Shown: positions 35,822-44,169, numbered from the stretch's first letter. The stretch: 64,000 nucleotides of DNA from Halostella litorea (GCF_004785955.1 NZ_SJER01000005.1:186001-250000); one strand, 5' to 3'. Notes: a model not told the origin generated them from the letters alone. Numbers and translations are program-made.

Positions 35822-36613
35822 TTACTCCTCGCTCTGCTCGTCGTCCGCGTCGTCGGCCTCGGATTCGTCGGCCTCGGACTCGTCGGCCAGCAGGTCGTTC
35901 TCGGCGAGGTACTCCTCGACCTCGTCGTCGGTCAGCGGGATGTAGCTCTCGGACTCCGCGTCGACCGTCGAGAGGCCCAGTCCCTGCGGGGAGAGCTTGC
36001 CGTCGTTGACGGAGGCGAGCGCCTCCAGCGCGAGGGTGATGCCGCCGTCCAGGTCGGCGTCCTCGTCGTAGTTCTCCTCCAGGTACTCCTGGATCTCGCC
36101 GCGGTCCGCGCCGACGGCCAGCGCCTTCCACTCGTAGGGCGTGCCGCTGGGGTCGGTTTCGAACAGGCGCGGCTCGCCGTTGTCGATGCCGCCGACGATG
36201 AGCGCGACGCCGAACGGGCGCGCGCCGCCGACCTGCGTGTACTGTTGGATGTGGTCGGTGACCTCCTTCGTCAGCGTCTCGACGCCGATCGGCTCGCCGT
36301 AGCGGACCTGGTTCACCTGCGCCCGGCGGCGGGCGAAGTCGATCAGCTGGCGGGCGTCGGCGACGTGGCCCGCGCTGGCGATGCCGACGTGGTCGTCGAC
36401 CTTGTGGAGCTTCTCGACGCTCGTGCCTTCCAGCAGCGGCGACCGGATGCGCTTGTCGACCGCAAGCACCACGCCGTCGCTGGTTCGCACCCCGATGCTC
36501 GCCGTGCCTCGTTTGACCGCCTCTCGCGCGTACTCCACCTGGTACAGCCGGCCGTCCGGCGAGAAGATCGTGATCCCGCGGTCGTAGGCCTGCTGTTGGG
36601 CTTGTCCCTGCAT
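35822..36613 (-). CDS. psmA: Proteasome subunit alpha
   Basis: This 263-residue protein forms the outer rings of the 20S proteasome. The gate N-terminus AYDRGITIFSPDGRLYQVEYA is diagnostic, and TASIGVRTSDGVVLAVDKRI follows. The last 30 residues are an acidic Glu/Ser/Asp tail, common in haloarchaea. It lies four bases after rnp2 in an operon. A TATA-like site inside rnp2 (36757-36770, minus strand) may give it an additional promoter. Confidence 0.97.
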   Translation of the reverse strand: MQGQAQQQAYDRGITIFSPDGRLYQVEYAREAVKRGTASIGVRTSDGVVLAVDKRIRSPLLEGTSVEKLHKVDDHVGIASAGHVADARQLIDFARRRAQVNQVRYGEPIGVETLTKEVTDHIQQYTQVGGARPFGVALIVGGIDNGEPRLFETDPSGTPYEWKALAVGADRGEIQEYLEENYDEDADLDGGITLALEALASVNDGKLSPQGLGLSTVDAESESYIPLTDDEVEEYLAENDLLADESEADESEADDADDEQSEE

Positions 36614-36617
36614 AGTA

Positions 36618-37097
36618 TCACTCGAAATCGAGTTCCGTCGCGCCGACGAACGAGCCGTCGAGCCGCACGTCGACGTCGCCGTTCCGGGCGTGGGCGGCCC
36701 GCCGATCGTTCTCGAACGCGACCTTTCTCTGCTCGAAAAGTTCCCCACGGCGTCCTAAATACTTTTCTTCACAGGCCCGGACGGTGCCGCTCGTCCCCCG
36801 GACGGCGACGCCGACCGGGTGGCCGTTCACCTCGTCGACGCAGGCGACCGCCGCCCGCGCAGCGTCGGCGTGGCCCCGCCGGGCGCGCACCACCGTCTCG
36901 CCGTACCCGTCGGCGAAGTCGAAATCGAGCACGGTGAGGTCGGCGTCGGCGCTGCCCGCGTCCCCGAGCAGGTTCTGGCCCGCGTACCACAGTTCGCGCT
37001 GGAACGCGCCGCGGTCGACGTCGGCGTCCGGCCAGCTCTCGACGGTGACCGCGAGGTAGCGCCAGCGCGGCCGGAGGTGCTTCGGGAGGTGCTTCAT
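36618..37097 (-). CDS. rnp2: RNase P protein component 2 (Pop5/Rpp14 type)
   Basis: This 159-residue protein is the archaeal Pop5 homologue that pairs with Rpp30 on the catalytic domain of RNase P RNA, the tRNA 5'-maturation enzyme. It starts MKHLPKHLRPRWRYLAVTVE, characteristic of the family, and has the GTSGTVRACEEKYL segment near residue 105. The start overlaps the stop of the preceding methyltransferase as ATGA. Confidence 0.93.
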   Translation of the reverse strand: MKHLPKHLRPRWRYLAVTVESWPDADVDRGAFQRELWYAGQNLLGDAGSADADLTVLDFDFADGYGETVVRARRGHADAARAAVACVDEVNGHPVGVAVRGTSGTVRACEEKYLGRRGELFEQRKVAFENDRRAAHARNGDVDVRLDGSFVGATELDFE

Positions 37098-37759
37098 TCG
37101 TCGCGGTCGCCGTCGACCGGGGCGTCGGCCCCGGTCACGCCGGCCGGCTCCGGCCCGCGCTCGGCGGCGAGGACGCCGACCTGCTCGTCGACCAGTTCGA
37201 CGGCGGTCAGGGCAAAGCCCGCGTCGGTCAGCGCGTCCGCGAGCACGCCGACGGTCGCGGGGTCGTCGACCTCCGGGCTGTAGAACGGCGCATCCGGGTC
37301 CGGCTCGTCGAACAGCATCACGTCGCCGACAACGAACCGCCGGGGGTCGAGCGCGGCGACCGCGTCTATCGCCTCGCGCTTCTCGTCGTCGCTCAGGTGG
37401 TGGAGCGCGAAGTTCGTCGTGACCACGTCGACGTCGGCGTCGTCGGGGACGTTCGGCTCGCGGAAGCGCCCCTCGCCGAACTCGACGTTGTCGAGGCCTC
37501 GCTCGGCGGCTTTCGCCTCGGCCTGCTCCAGCATCCCCTCGCTGATGTCGCGTCCGATCACGCGGCCGGCGTCGTCGGCGAGCGCGAGCGCGATGGCTCC
37601 GGTGCCCGTGCCGAGGTCCAGAACGGTGTCGCCGTCGCGCGGCGCGGCGTGTTCGACCACGAGGTCCGCGCAGGCGCGGTACTCCGGGGACTCGTCGTCG
37701 TCGTACTCGTCGGCCTTCTCCGAGAAGCGCTCGGCGTGTTCCTCAAGGCTCTTCTTCAT
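37094..37759 (-). CDS. Class I SAM-dependent methyltransferase
   Basis: This 221-residue enzyme has the Rossmann methyltransferase motifs VLDLGTGTGAIALALAD (motif I), VIGRDISEGMLEQAEAKA (motif II) and TTNFALHHLSDDEKREAI (motif IV region). The substrate is unknown. It sits between the two RNase P protein genes, overlapping rnp3 by 17 bases and rnp2 by four, so an RNA or translation-related role is a reasonable guess. The ATG at 37759 is chosen over a TTG at 37786. Confidence 0.9.
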   Translation of the reverse strand: MKKSLEEHAERFSEKADEYDDDESPEYRACADLVVEHAAPRDGDTVLDLGTGTGAIALALADDAGRVIGRDISEGMLEQAEAKAAERGLDNVEFGEGRFREPNVPDDADVDVVTTNFALHHLSDDEKREAIDAVAALDPRRFVVGDVMLFDEPDPDAPFYSPEVDDPATVGVLADALTDAGFALTAVELVDEQVGVLAAERGPEPAGVTGADAPVDGDRDE

Positions 37760-38447
37760 ACCGACCACGTTCGACCCCCGGCTCAATGAACGCCTCGGAC
37801 TGGCGCTCGCGGTTGCGCTTTGCGAGCCGGCCCCACTCCCGGAGCCCCGTCCGGACCTGCTCGGCGGAGAACCCGACCGCCTCCCCGACCGCGACGAGTT
37901 CGCGGGGGGCGCGGAGCTGGAGGTGCGAGGACGGGTCGGCGCTGACGACGTACGGCGCGTCGTAATGGTCGACGACTTCCCGGAGCCTCCGGAGCTTCGA
38001 CAGCGCCTGCACGCGCTGCCCGCCGCTCTCCCGGAGGACCGGCGAGAGGTCGAACTCCACGCGGACGCCGTTCGCCCGGGCGGCCTTCGCCAGCACGTGG
38101 TTGAAGTCGCCGTCGCCCCGCATCGGGTGGGCCAGCACGTCCACCCGGGGCTGTTCGACGGCGAAGCGGTTCAGCTCCGGCGTTCCGCCGGCGACGAGCA
38201 GCAGCGTCGCGTCGCGGCGGTAGTTGCCGACGGCGCCGCTCGCCGCCTCCGGGCCGTCGGCGCGGACCGTCAGCCCGTCGACCACGTCGACGCCGTACGC
38301 CTCGCGGACGCGCTCGGCGTCGTACTCGGCGCGAGCGTCGCCGCCGTTGCGGACGACCACCCCGTCGAACCCGTAGTCGGCGGCGGTGCTGGCCAGCCGC
38401 GCGACCGTGCTCTCGCCGTCGGGGCGGGCGTGGACGGCCTCGTACAT
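37743..38447 (-). CDS. rnp3: RNase P protein component 3 (Rpp30 type)
   Basis: This 234-residue protein has the TIM-barrel-like Rpp30 fold with the start MYEAVHARPDGESTVARLAS, the strand motifs DGLTVRADG, DVLAHPMRGD and VRVEFDLSP and the closing region VSADPSSHLQLRAPREL. It works with Pop5 in RNase P. It is the first gene of the operon rnp3-methyltransferase-rnp2-psmA. Confidence 0.93.
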   Translation of the reverse strand: MYEAVHARPDGESTVARLASTAADYGFDGVVVRNGGDARAEYDAERVREAYGVDVVDGLTVRADGPEAASGAVGNYRRDATLLLVAGGTPELNRFAVEQPRVDVLAHPMRGDGDFNHVLAKAARANGVRVEFDLSPVLRESGGQRVQALSKLRRLREVVDHYDAPYVVSADPSSHLQLRAPRELVAVGEAVGFSAEQVRTGLREWGRLAKRNRERQSEAFIEPGVERGRYEEEP

Positions 38448-38610
38448 GCCCCGACGAGGGGCGCGGCGGGCCTTTGCAGTTGCGGAACGGCGGGCGGCGT
38501 CGGCATCCCTGGGGCCGCTCGCGGCTGATAGCGGACCCCGATCCGTCCGCCCCTCGACATGTAACCTCCCGCCGTCCGAGCCTTTTCAGCGTCGCCGCCG
38601 TCGATCCGGC

Positions 38611-39396
38611 GTGTCCATCGCGCCCGACCCCTCGGAGGTGTTCCACCGCGCGGCGGACGAGGGCGAACGCCGCCTCGACCAGTCGACGCTGGAACTGGTC
38701 TCGACGAGCGTCATCGCGGGGTTCACGGTCGTCTTCGGCCACATCGCGCTGGGGATCGTCGACGGGCTGGCCGCGCCCCAGTTCGGCGAGTTCGCCCACG
38801 TCGCCGGGTCGCTCGCGTTCGGCGTCGGCGTCGTGTTCCTGATCGTCGGGCGGGCGGAACTGTTCAACGAGAACTTCTTCGACCCGGCCGCGACGGCGGT
38901 CGAGAAGGGCGGGGTCGGGGCGGCGTCGCTCCTCCGGCTGTGGACGCTCACCTTCGCGTTCAACCTCGTCGGCGGGGTCCCGTTCGTCCTCCTGCTCTCC
39001 GTCAAGGGCGCGCTCCCGACGCCGGCGGTGGAGGTGCTCGACGCGACCGCCGTCGGGATCGTCCGCCGGGAGTCGGTCGCCGAGTTCTCGCGGGCCTTTA
39101 CCGGCGGCGCGCTGGTGGCGCTGCTGTCGTTCATGCTGAACGCCGTCGACAGCGTCGGGAGTCGGATCGCCGTCGCCTACGCCGTGGGGGTCCTGCTGGC
39201 GCTCGGCCCGTTCGACCACGTGATCGTCACCGTGTTGCACGTCTGCTTCGGCCTCTTCCTCGGCGCGCCGGTCGGCCTCGGTGCGCTGGCCGTGACGACG
39301 GCGGTCGTGACCGCCGGCAACGTCGTCGGGGGACTGGGCCTGGTCACGCTCACCCACGTCACGCAGGCGATCGGAGCCCGCGAGTCCGAGGGCTGA
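38611..39396 (+). CDS. Formate/nitrite transporter family membrane protein
   Basis: This 261-residue protein has six or seven membrane helices and the FNT-family signatures VGRAELFNENFFDPAAT and FTGGALVALLSFMLNAVDSV. FNT channels pass small anions such as formate, nitrite or hydrosulfide; this branch (YfdC-like) has no fixed substrate. The start is GTG at 38611 (VSIAPDPSEVFHRAADEGER); sequence further upstream lacks family character. Confidence 0.87.
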   Translation: MSIAPDPSEVFHRAADEGERRLDQSTLELVSTSVIAGFTVVFGHIALGIVDGLAAPQFGEFAHVAGSLAFGVGVVFLIVGRAELFNENFFDPAATAVEKGGVGAASLLRLWTLTFAFNLVGGVPFVLLLSVKGALPTPAVEVLDATAVGIVRRESVAEFSRAFTGGALVALLSFMLNAVDSVGSRIAVAYAVGVLLALGPFDHVIVTVLHVCFGLFLGAPVGLGALAVTTAVVTAGNVVGGLGLVTLTHVTQAIGARESEG

Positions 39397-39402
39397 GGCC
39401 GG

Positions 39403-39681
39403 TCACCGCCGGATCCGGAAGCCGTCCTCGCCCTGCGGTTCGCCGTACTCCACCTCCACGTCCTCGACGGTCGCCATCTCGCTGCCCTCGTGGCAGAACT
39501 CGACCATCGACTCGACGGCCTCTTCGGCCCCCTCGAAGACGGCCTCGACACGGCCGTCCTGCCGGTTCCGCACCCAGCCGTCGACGCCCGCCTCCTCGGC
39601 GGTCTCCCGCGTCGTCGCGCGGAAGTAGACGCCCTGGACGCGGCCGGAGACGAACACGTGTGCACGCGTGCGCTCGCTCAT
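39403..39681 (-). CDS. acyP: Acylphosphatase
   Basis: This 92-residue enzyme hydrolyses acyl phosphates. The active site Arg21 is in VSGRVQGVYFRATTRETAEE and the catalytic Asn39 in WVRNRQDGRVEAVFEG. The length matches the family. The start at 39681 (MSERTRAHVF) is preferred; a longer in-frame ATG at 39708 adds nine residues outside the domain. Confidence 0.94.
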   Translation of the reverse strand: MSERTRAHVFVSGRVQGVYFRATTRETAEEAGVDGWVRNRQDGRVEAVFEGAEEAVESMVEFCHEGSEMATVEDVEVEYGEPQGEDGFRIRR

Positions 39682-39762
39682 GTGCGGCGGATCGACCGCC
39701 GCGGGCAAGAAGGTGTCGCGAGGCCGGGACGCGCGGTGCGCCCAGTGGCCGGGAGTGCGACC

Positions 39763-40647
39763 TCACTCGGTCCGCAAGTGATGAAAGACGTACGTCTGGA
39801 CGTATCCCGCGTACTCGCCGCCGAACCGCTCGCGGATGGCCCGGGAGGTGTCGGCGTAGTTGCCGCGGTCGCAGTCGGGGTAGTAGTCCTCGATCGTCGT
39901 CCGGATCCAGGTGTCGAGCGGGACGGCTTCGAGGAAGTCAAGCGAGAACAGCAGGACGCAGTCGGCCACCTTGTCGCCGACGCCGACGAACCGCGTCAGG
40001 TACTCTCGGGCCTCCTCGTAGGGCAGATCCCGCGCCTCGGCCGGGTGGGCCTCGCCGTCGGCGACCATCTCGGCGGTGCGCTGGACGTACGGCGCGCGGT
40101 AGCCAAGCCCCAGGTCCCGCAGTTCCGCCTCGGTCGCGGCCGCGAGCTGTTCGGGACGGGGAAACGCGTGGTACGTCCGGCCGTCGAACTCGACGGGGTC
40201 GCCGTACGCCTCCGCGAGCGCCGTCACCATTGAGTGGATGCGCGAGACGCGCATCTGCGCCGAGCAGATGAAGGCGACCAGGCAGCCGAAGGGCGGGTCG
40301 TCGACGAGGCGCATCCCGCGGAACCGCTCGTACGCCTCGCGGATCAGGTCGTCGTCCGGCGAGGCGTCGACGATGGCCGGCAGGTCGTCGTCGAGGCGGA
40401 GCAGTTCCCGTAGCTTCGGCTCGGCGTCCGTCGTCGACGCCCACTCCAGTCGCCCGTCGACCTGCCGGGCGCGGATCACGTCGCCGTCGACGACCGTCGC
40501 GTACCACGCCGACCCGCCGTACAGGCCGTCGGTCTCGTACGTCCGCCCGTCCTCGCGCCGCCAGAGGTACGACTGACCGCTCTCGACGGTCGACTGGAGG
40601 TCGAAGCCGCCGGGGAGCGACGCCACGTCGATAGCACCCGTTTCCAT
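39763..40647 (-). CDS. ogg: 8-oxoguanine DNA glycosylase (OGG1-like)
   Basis: This 294-residue DNA repair enzyme has the OGG1 layout: an N-terminal beta domain, then a helix-hairpin-helix GPD domain. The catalytic Lys226 lies in VGVGDKVADC and the Asp245 in PLDTWI. Their 19-residue spacing equals that of Lys249 and Asp268 in human OGG1. It excises oxidised guanine and nicks the strand as a lyase. A typical start (METGAIDVASLPGGFDLQST) supports the chosen ATG. Confidence 0.92.
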   Translation of the reverse strand: METGAIDVASLPGGFDLQSTVESGQSYLWRREDGRTYETDGLYGGSAWYATVVDGDVIRARQVDGRLEWASTTDAEPKLRELLRLDDDLPAIVDASPDDDLIREAYERFRGMRLVDDPPFGCLVAFICSAQMRVSRIHSMVTALAEAYGDPVEFDGRTYHAFPRPEQLAAATEAELRDLGLGYRAPYVQRTAEMVADGEAHPAEARDLPYEEAREYLTRFVGVGDKVADCVLLFSLDFLEAVPLDTWIRTTIEDYYPDCDRGNYADTSRAIRERFGGEYAGYVQTYVFHHLRTE

Positions 40648-40727
40648 CGTTTCCGGGCAGGGCTGGCGGCGTTATGGCCGTTTCGTGTTGGGGCTAAGCT
40701 TCATACTGTTGGCCATCGAAGAACAGT

Positions 40728-41186
40728 ATGGCCATGAACTGCAGAGTCGTCGTCGAGGCCGCGGTGCCGGTGTACGACGTGGAAAACCCCGACGAGGCGG
40801 TCCGGATCGCCATCTCGAAGACCGGCGAGATGCTGAACCCGGACCTCAACTACGTCGAGATAAACATGGGCGAGCGACACTGCCCCCACTGTGGCGAGGG
40901 GCTCGACCCGGCGTTCATCGCGGCCGACGAGAGCCTCGTTGCGCTCGAACTCGAGATGACCGTGTTCAACGTCGAGCGGGAGGAACACGCCTCCCGGATC
41001 GCCCGCAAGGAGATCGGCCAGCGGCTGGAGAACATCCCGCTGGAGGTCCTCGAAGTCGAGGTCGTCGAGGAGGAGGACATCGAGGACGAGTCGGCCGACG
41101 AGGGCGAGTCGACGGAGGACGGGTCGGACCGCGACGAGTCCGACGACGACGAGGTCCTCCCGGAGTTCGAGGACCTGATCGAGTAG
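40728..41186 (+). CDS. UPF0212 (DUF555) family protein
   Basis: This 152-residue protein has the archaeal UPF0212 core NCRVVVEAAVPVYDVENPDE, with ISKTGEMLNPDLNYVEINMG and a Cys pair (CPHCGEG). The last 45 residues are very acidic and probably disordered. The function is unknown. Two in-frame ATGs, at 40728 and 40734, are possible starts; the family usually begins at the second. Confidence 0.9.
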   Translation: MAMNCRVVVEAAVPVYDVENPDEAVRIAISKTGEMLNPDLNYVEINMGERHCPHCGEGLDPAFIAADESLVALELEMTVFNVEREEHASRIARKEIGQRLENIPLEVLEVEVVEEEDIEDESADEGESTEDGSDRDESDDDEVLPEFEDLIE

Positions 41187-41305
41187 CCCGCGGTCGCTCT
41201 GCAGTTTTCACTTCTCCGCGGCAGGTGCGGGACGGCTCCGACGCGAGAGAAACGACGGCGCAGCGGCTGGGCAATGTGAGATCCGGCAGAACGCGAGGTC
41301 CCGTT

Positions 41306-41545
41306 TCAGTCTGCGGCGGCAGGAACCGTCTCGGACGTCTCCTCGTCCTCCATCTCGGAGGTGATTCCGGTCGCCAGTGCAAAGACCGCGGCCTTGTGGT
41401 CGGTCTTCGACTTGTGGATCGATGTGGGTCGTACGCCCAGGGACTCGTACTCGTCGAGGTCCACGGGAACGCCGTTTCGCTCCTCGTAGTGGTTGGAAAT
41501 CTCTGCAAGCAGGCCGTGAAGGTGGATAAGCTCCTGCTTTTTCAT
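41306..41545 (-). CDS. UPF0058 family protein
   Basis: This 79-residue protein has the UPF0058 signature MKKQELIHLHGLLAEISNHY and TSIHKSKTDHKAAVFALATG. The helical pattern and conserved His and Lys residues suggest a small nucleic acid or protein binder, but no role is established. The start MKKQEL is chosen over an ATG-like codon three residues upstream. A strong TATA element sits at leaderless distance. Confidence 0.9.
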   Translation of the reverse strand: MKKQELIHLHGLLAEISNHYEERNGVPVDLDEYESLGVRPTSIHKSKTDHKAAVFALATGITSEMEDEETSETVPAAAD

Positions 41546-41572
41546 GGACAGCAATCTCTTACGACTGGAGGG

Positions 41573-41584
41573 TTATATTATTAT
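41573..41584 (-). promoter_or_regulatory. TATA element of the UPF0058 gene
   Basis: On the minus strand the sequence ataataatataa ends 27 bases before the ATG at 41545. This is one of the most AT-rich spots in the window and is a clear core promoter. Confidence 0.7.
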
Positions 41585-41711
41585 CTTGAGTCCCGTTAAC
41601 ACACATCCCCTCATATCGGGGTTGTGAGAGCTATTGACACGGGTTCGCGGGGCGAGCGAGGGGACGGTTGGAGTCTGAACTTTTTTGGTCGGCGATCGGC
41701 TTTGGCCGGAT

Positions 41712-42116
41712 ATGGACTACGACGAGCAACTGGACCGCGCGATCGAGGCGACGCCCGAGATAGAAGGGACGAGCGACCGCTTCGACGTCCCGGACCCGGA
41801 CGTTCGTCAGGAGGGCAACGCCACCGTGTACGAGAACTTCCAGGACACGGTCGACCGCCTCGGCCGGGACGACGAACACGTGATGAAGTACCTGCAGGAC
41901 GACCTCGGGACGAGCGGCCACATCGACGAGAGCGGCCGCGCGCGGCTCACCGGCGAGTTCAGCGAGCGCCGGATCGACGAGGCGATAGGGGAGTACACCG
42001 AGGAGTTCGTCCTCTGTGACGAGTGCGGACTGCCCGATACCCGCTTCGAACGCGAGCAGGGCGTGCTCGTGTTGCGCTGCGAGGCCTGCGGCGCGCGGTC
42101 GGCCACGAGTTCGTAG
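41712..42116 (+). CDS. Translation initiation factor aIF2 beta-like protein
   Basis: This 134-residue protein has the eIF2-beta/eIF5 layout. It has an N-terminal helical region, the core YENFQDTVDRLGRDDEHVMK and LGTSGHIDESGRARLTGEFS, and a C-terminal zinc ribbon with the pairs CDEC and CEAC. aIF2 beta joins alpha and gamma to deliver initiator tRNA. A poly-T TATA-like stretch (41679-41686) is about 28 bases before the ATG at 41712, which rules against an in-frame start at 41685. Confidence 0.9.
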   Translation: MDYDEQLDRAIEATPEIEGTSDRFDVPDPDVRQEGNATVYENFQDTVDRLGRDDEHVMKYLQDDLGTSGHIDESGRARLTGEFSERRIDEAIGEYTEEFVLCDECGLPDTRFEREQGVLVLRCEACGARSATSS

Positions 42117-42296
42117 CTACTGGAAGGTCTTCAGCGTCTCCAGGTCGCGGTTCGTCCGCGTGAACTCGGCGGTCCGACGGGACGCGTGACAGTTCGGGCA
42201 GTGGAACATGTCGTCGTGTTTCGGGAGGTCGCTCGGCGACGACTGCCAGTCTTTCGCACACTCGGGACAGACCAGCTGCACAAACGCTTCCTCCAT
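42117..42296 (-). CDS. Small zinc-ribbon protein
   Basis: This 59-residue protein has two Cys pairs, CPEC near residue 10 and CPNC near residue 34, which form one zinc ribbon, and a basic-polar C-terminus. Such small haloarchaeal zinc fingers may bind RNA, DNA or proteins, and some affect swarming or biofilms in Haloferax, but this member's role is unknown. The ATG at 42296 is chosen because a TATA-like aaagttttt lies about 30 bases upstream; MTCYG at 42311 is an alternative. Confidence 0.8.
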   Translation of the reverse strand: MEEAFVQLVCPECAKDWQSSPSDLPKHDDMFHCPNCHASRRTAEFTRTNRDLETLKTFQ

Positions 42297-42339
42297 GCCG
42301 TAGCACGTCACGCGGGACCGTGAAAAACTTTGTCGGGGA

Positions 42340-43311
42340 TCAGGCGGTCGCGGCGGTCGACCCGGCCGCTTCGAGGAGTTCCTTGTAGCGGTTGCGGATG
42401 GTGACCTCGCTGACGTTGGCGACCTCGCCGACCTCCGACTGGGTCACCTTCTCGTTGGCGAGCAGCGAGGCGGCGTAGACGGCGGCGGCCGCGAGGCCGA
42501 CCGGCGACTTCCCGCTGTGGAGCCCGGTCGTCCGCCCGTCGTCGAGGAGCGTCCGTGCCTGCCGCTCGACCTCCTCCGAGAGGTCCAGATCCGAGCAGAA
42601 CCGCGGGACGAAGCTCTCGGGGTCGGCGGGCTGGACCTCAAGGCCCAGTTCGCGGACGACGTAGCGGTACGTCCGGGTGAGTTCCATCCGGTCGACGCGG
42701 CTGACGGCGGCTATCTCGTCGAGGCTCCGCGGGGTGCCGGCCTGGCGGGCGGCGGCGTACAGCGAACTGGTCGCGACGCCCTCGATGGAGCGACCCGGCA
42801 GCAGGTCCTCCTCGAGCGCGCGGCGGTAGATGACGCTGGCGGTCTCCCGGACGTTCTCGGGCAGGCCGAGCGCTGATGCCATCCGGTCGATCTCGCCGAG
42901 CGCCTGCTTCAGGTTGCGCTCCTGGGAGTCGCGGGTGCGGAACCGCTCGTTCCACTTGCGGAGGCGCTGCATCTTCCGGCGCTGGCGCGAGGACAGGGAG
43001 TTGCCGTAGGCGTCCTTGTCCTGCCAGCCGATGTTGGTCGAGAGGCCCTCGTCGTGCATCATCTTCGTCGTCGGCGCGCCGACGCGGCTCTTGCGGTCCC
43101 GCTCGCCCGCGTCGAACGCGCGCCACTCGGGGCCGTGGTCGATCTCGTCCTCCTCGACGACGAGGCCGCAGTCCTCGCAGACGGTCTCGCCGCGCTCGGT
43201 GTCCGCGCGGACGGAGCCCGAACACTCCGGGCAGACCTCGGTCTCGTCGCGCTCGTCGGGCCGCTCTCGCTCGGATTCGCCGTGTATCGTTCGTATCGTG
43301 GTGTCTGTCAT
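42340..43311 (-). CDS. tfb: Transcription initiation factor TFB
   Basis: This 323-residue TFIIB homologue recruits RNA polymerase to TBP-bound promoters. It has an N-terminal zinc ribbon (CPEC and CEDC, about residues 27-48), the B-reader/linker (GPEWRAFDAGERDRKSRVGA) and two cyclin repeats ending near residue 315 with the BRE-contacting helix-turn-helix (VTQSEVGEVANVSEVTIRNR). Haloarchaea have many TFBs with different promoter choice. This gene has an unusually long AT-rich control region upstream. Confidence 0.97.
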   Translation of the reverse strand: MTDTTIRTIHGESERERPDERDETEVCPECSGSVRADTERGETVCEDCGLVVEEDEIDHGPEWRAFDAGERDRKSRVGAPTTKMMHDEGLSTNIGWQDKDAYGNSLSSRQRRKMQRLRKWNERFRTRDSQERNLKQALGEIDRMASALGLPENVRETASVIYRRALEEDLLPGRSIEGVATSSLYAAARQAGTPRSLDEIAAVSRVDRMELTRTYRYVVRELGLEVQPADPESFVPRFCSDLDLSEEVERQARTLLDDGRTTGLHSGKSPVGLAAAAVYAASLLANEKVTQSEVGEVANVSEVTIRNRYKELLEAAGSTAATA

Positions 43312-43370
43312 GATGGGGTGGGACGGAACCGGCTACCGGGGGCGGGAAACCAAAAGAACCCGGGTGCTTC

Positions 43371-43385
43371 CTAACTATAGGTTAG
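43371..43385. promoter_or_regulatory. Inverted repeat upstream of tfb
   Basis: The half-sites CTAAC and GTTAG flank a 5-base tatag centre, itself part of a CTATAG palindrome. The site lies 60-75 bases before the tfb start in a promoter with several TATA-like elements, and it could be an operator or a second TATA box. The role is inferred. Confidence 0.4.
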
Positions 43386-43393
43386 ACCGCAAA

Positions 43394-43402
43394 CCATATA
43401 AG
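43394..43402 (-). promoter_or_regulatory. TATA-like element upstream of tfb
   Basis: On the minus strand cttatatgg is a good archaeal TATA box. A start about 26 bases further on would give tfb a leader of roughly 60 bases, unlike the leaderless pattern of its neighbours. A second AT-rich site (catttaaagg, 43414-43423) lies just upstream. Confidence 0.5.
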
Positions 43403-43535
43403 CCTTCCCCTTACCTTTAAATGAGGTGCTGTGCTCGGTTAAGAGGTTGTCGGAGGTCGGCGGCCGGAAGGTAGATGCGGCGGACGGGTGTGCGACTCGA
43501 CTGGCCGTGGACGGACGGCCGCCGGAACGCCCGCG

Positions 43536-43838
43536 TCAGTCCCACGTCACCCACGCGATGAACGCGAGCGCCACCGCCTCGAACACGCGGAGGAGGGTCA
43601 ACAGTCGCTGGGGCGCGACCGGCACGTCGGCCATCCAGGCGCTCATCACCGGGTCGAGCATGTAGAGGTAGAGCGCGACGGCGTTCTCCAGGAACAGCAT
43701 GACGGCAAACAGCAACAGGCCGAGCGCGTGCTTGGAGCGGAACCGCCTGTAGTTGCCGGCCCAGACGTAACCCAGGCCGAGCAACAGGAGGAGGTTGACC
43801 GCGATGGCGACGCGGGCCACGTCGTACCAGAGCGTCAT
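43536..43838 (-). CDS. Uncharacterised three-helix membrane protein
   Basis: This 100-residue protein has three predicted membrane helices, at about residues 7-26, 38-58 and 78-98. The loops carry basic residues (YRRFRSKHALG) on one side. It lies 55 bases downstream of the winged-helix regulator on the same strand, an arrangement common in haloarchaea in which a small regulator and a membrane protein form a pair. The function is unknown. Confidence 0.75.
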   Translation of the reverse strand: MTLWYDVARVAIAVNLLLLLGLGYVWAGNYRRFRSKHALGLLLFAVMLFLENAVALYLYMLDPVMSAWMADVPVAPQRLLTLLRVFEAVALAFIAWVTWD

Positions 43839-43893
43839 CTCCCCTCACCTTTCGCCGGGGTCACGATATACTCTTTCCCACTTTCGCCCGTAG

Positions 43894-44169
43894 TCACTCG
43901 ACGTGTTCGACGATCTCCTCGACGGCGTCCCAGTGGTCCCGGACGCGGTCGGTCGGGAAGTAGACCGCGCCGTAGTCGTCGCCGCTGTTCTCGACGATCC
44001 CGTTGTCGCCAAGCACCTCCAGGTGGTGCCGGACCGTCTTGTAGTCGAGGTCGAGGTCGTCGGCCAACTGGTTCGCGTTCCGGGGTCGTTCGTCCAGGGC
44101 ACGGAGGATCCGGGCGCGGTTCTCGCCCCCGCGGGTCCCGGTGAACACGTACCACAGGACGGCCTCCAT
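43894..44169 (-). CDS. ArsR-like winged-helix regulator
   Basis: This 91-residue protein has a winged helix-turn-helix (GENRARILRALDERPRNANQ, LADDLDLDYKTVRHHLEVLG) and a beta wing ending in GAVYFPTDR. It is close to a bare DNA-binding domain. It is followed by a membrane protein gene in the same direction, so the pair may be cotranscribed. The effector and targets are unknown. Confidence 0.85.
   Translation of the reverse strand: MEAVLWYVFTGTRGGENRARILRALDERPRNANQLADDLDLDYKTVRHHLEVLGDNGIVENSGDDYGAVYFPTDRVRDHWDAVEEIVEHVE

Noticed and set aside
41605-41622. Short hairpin CCCC-GGGG upstream of the aIF2 beta-like gene
   Set aside because: Four pairs around a 7-base loop are too weak to call a terminator or regulatory RNA in GC-rich DNA.
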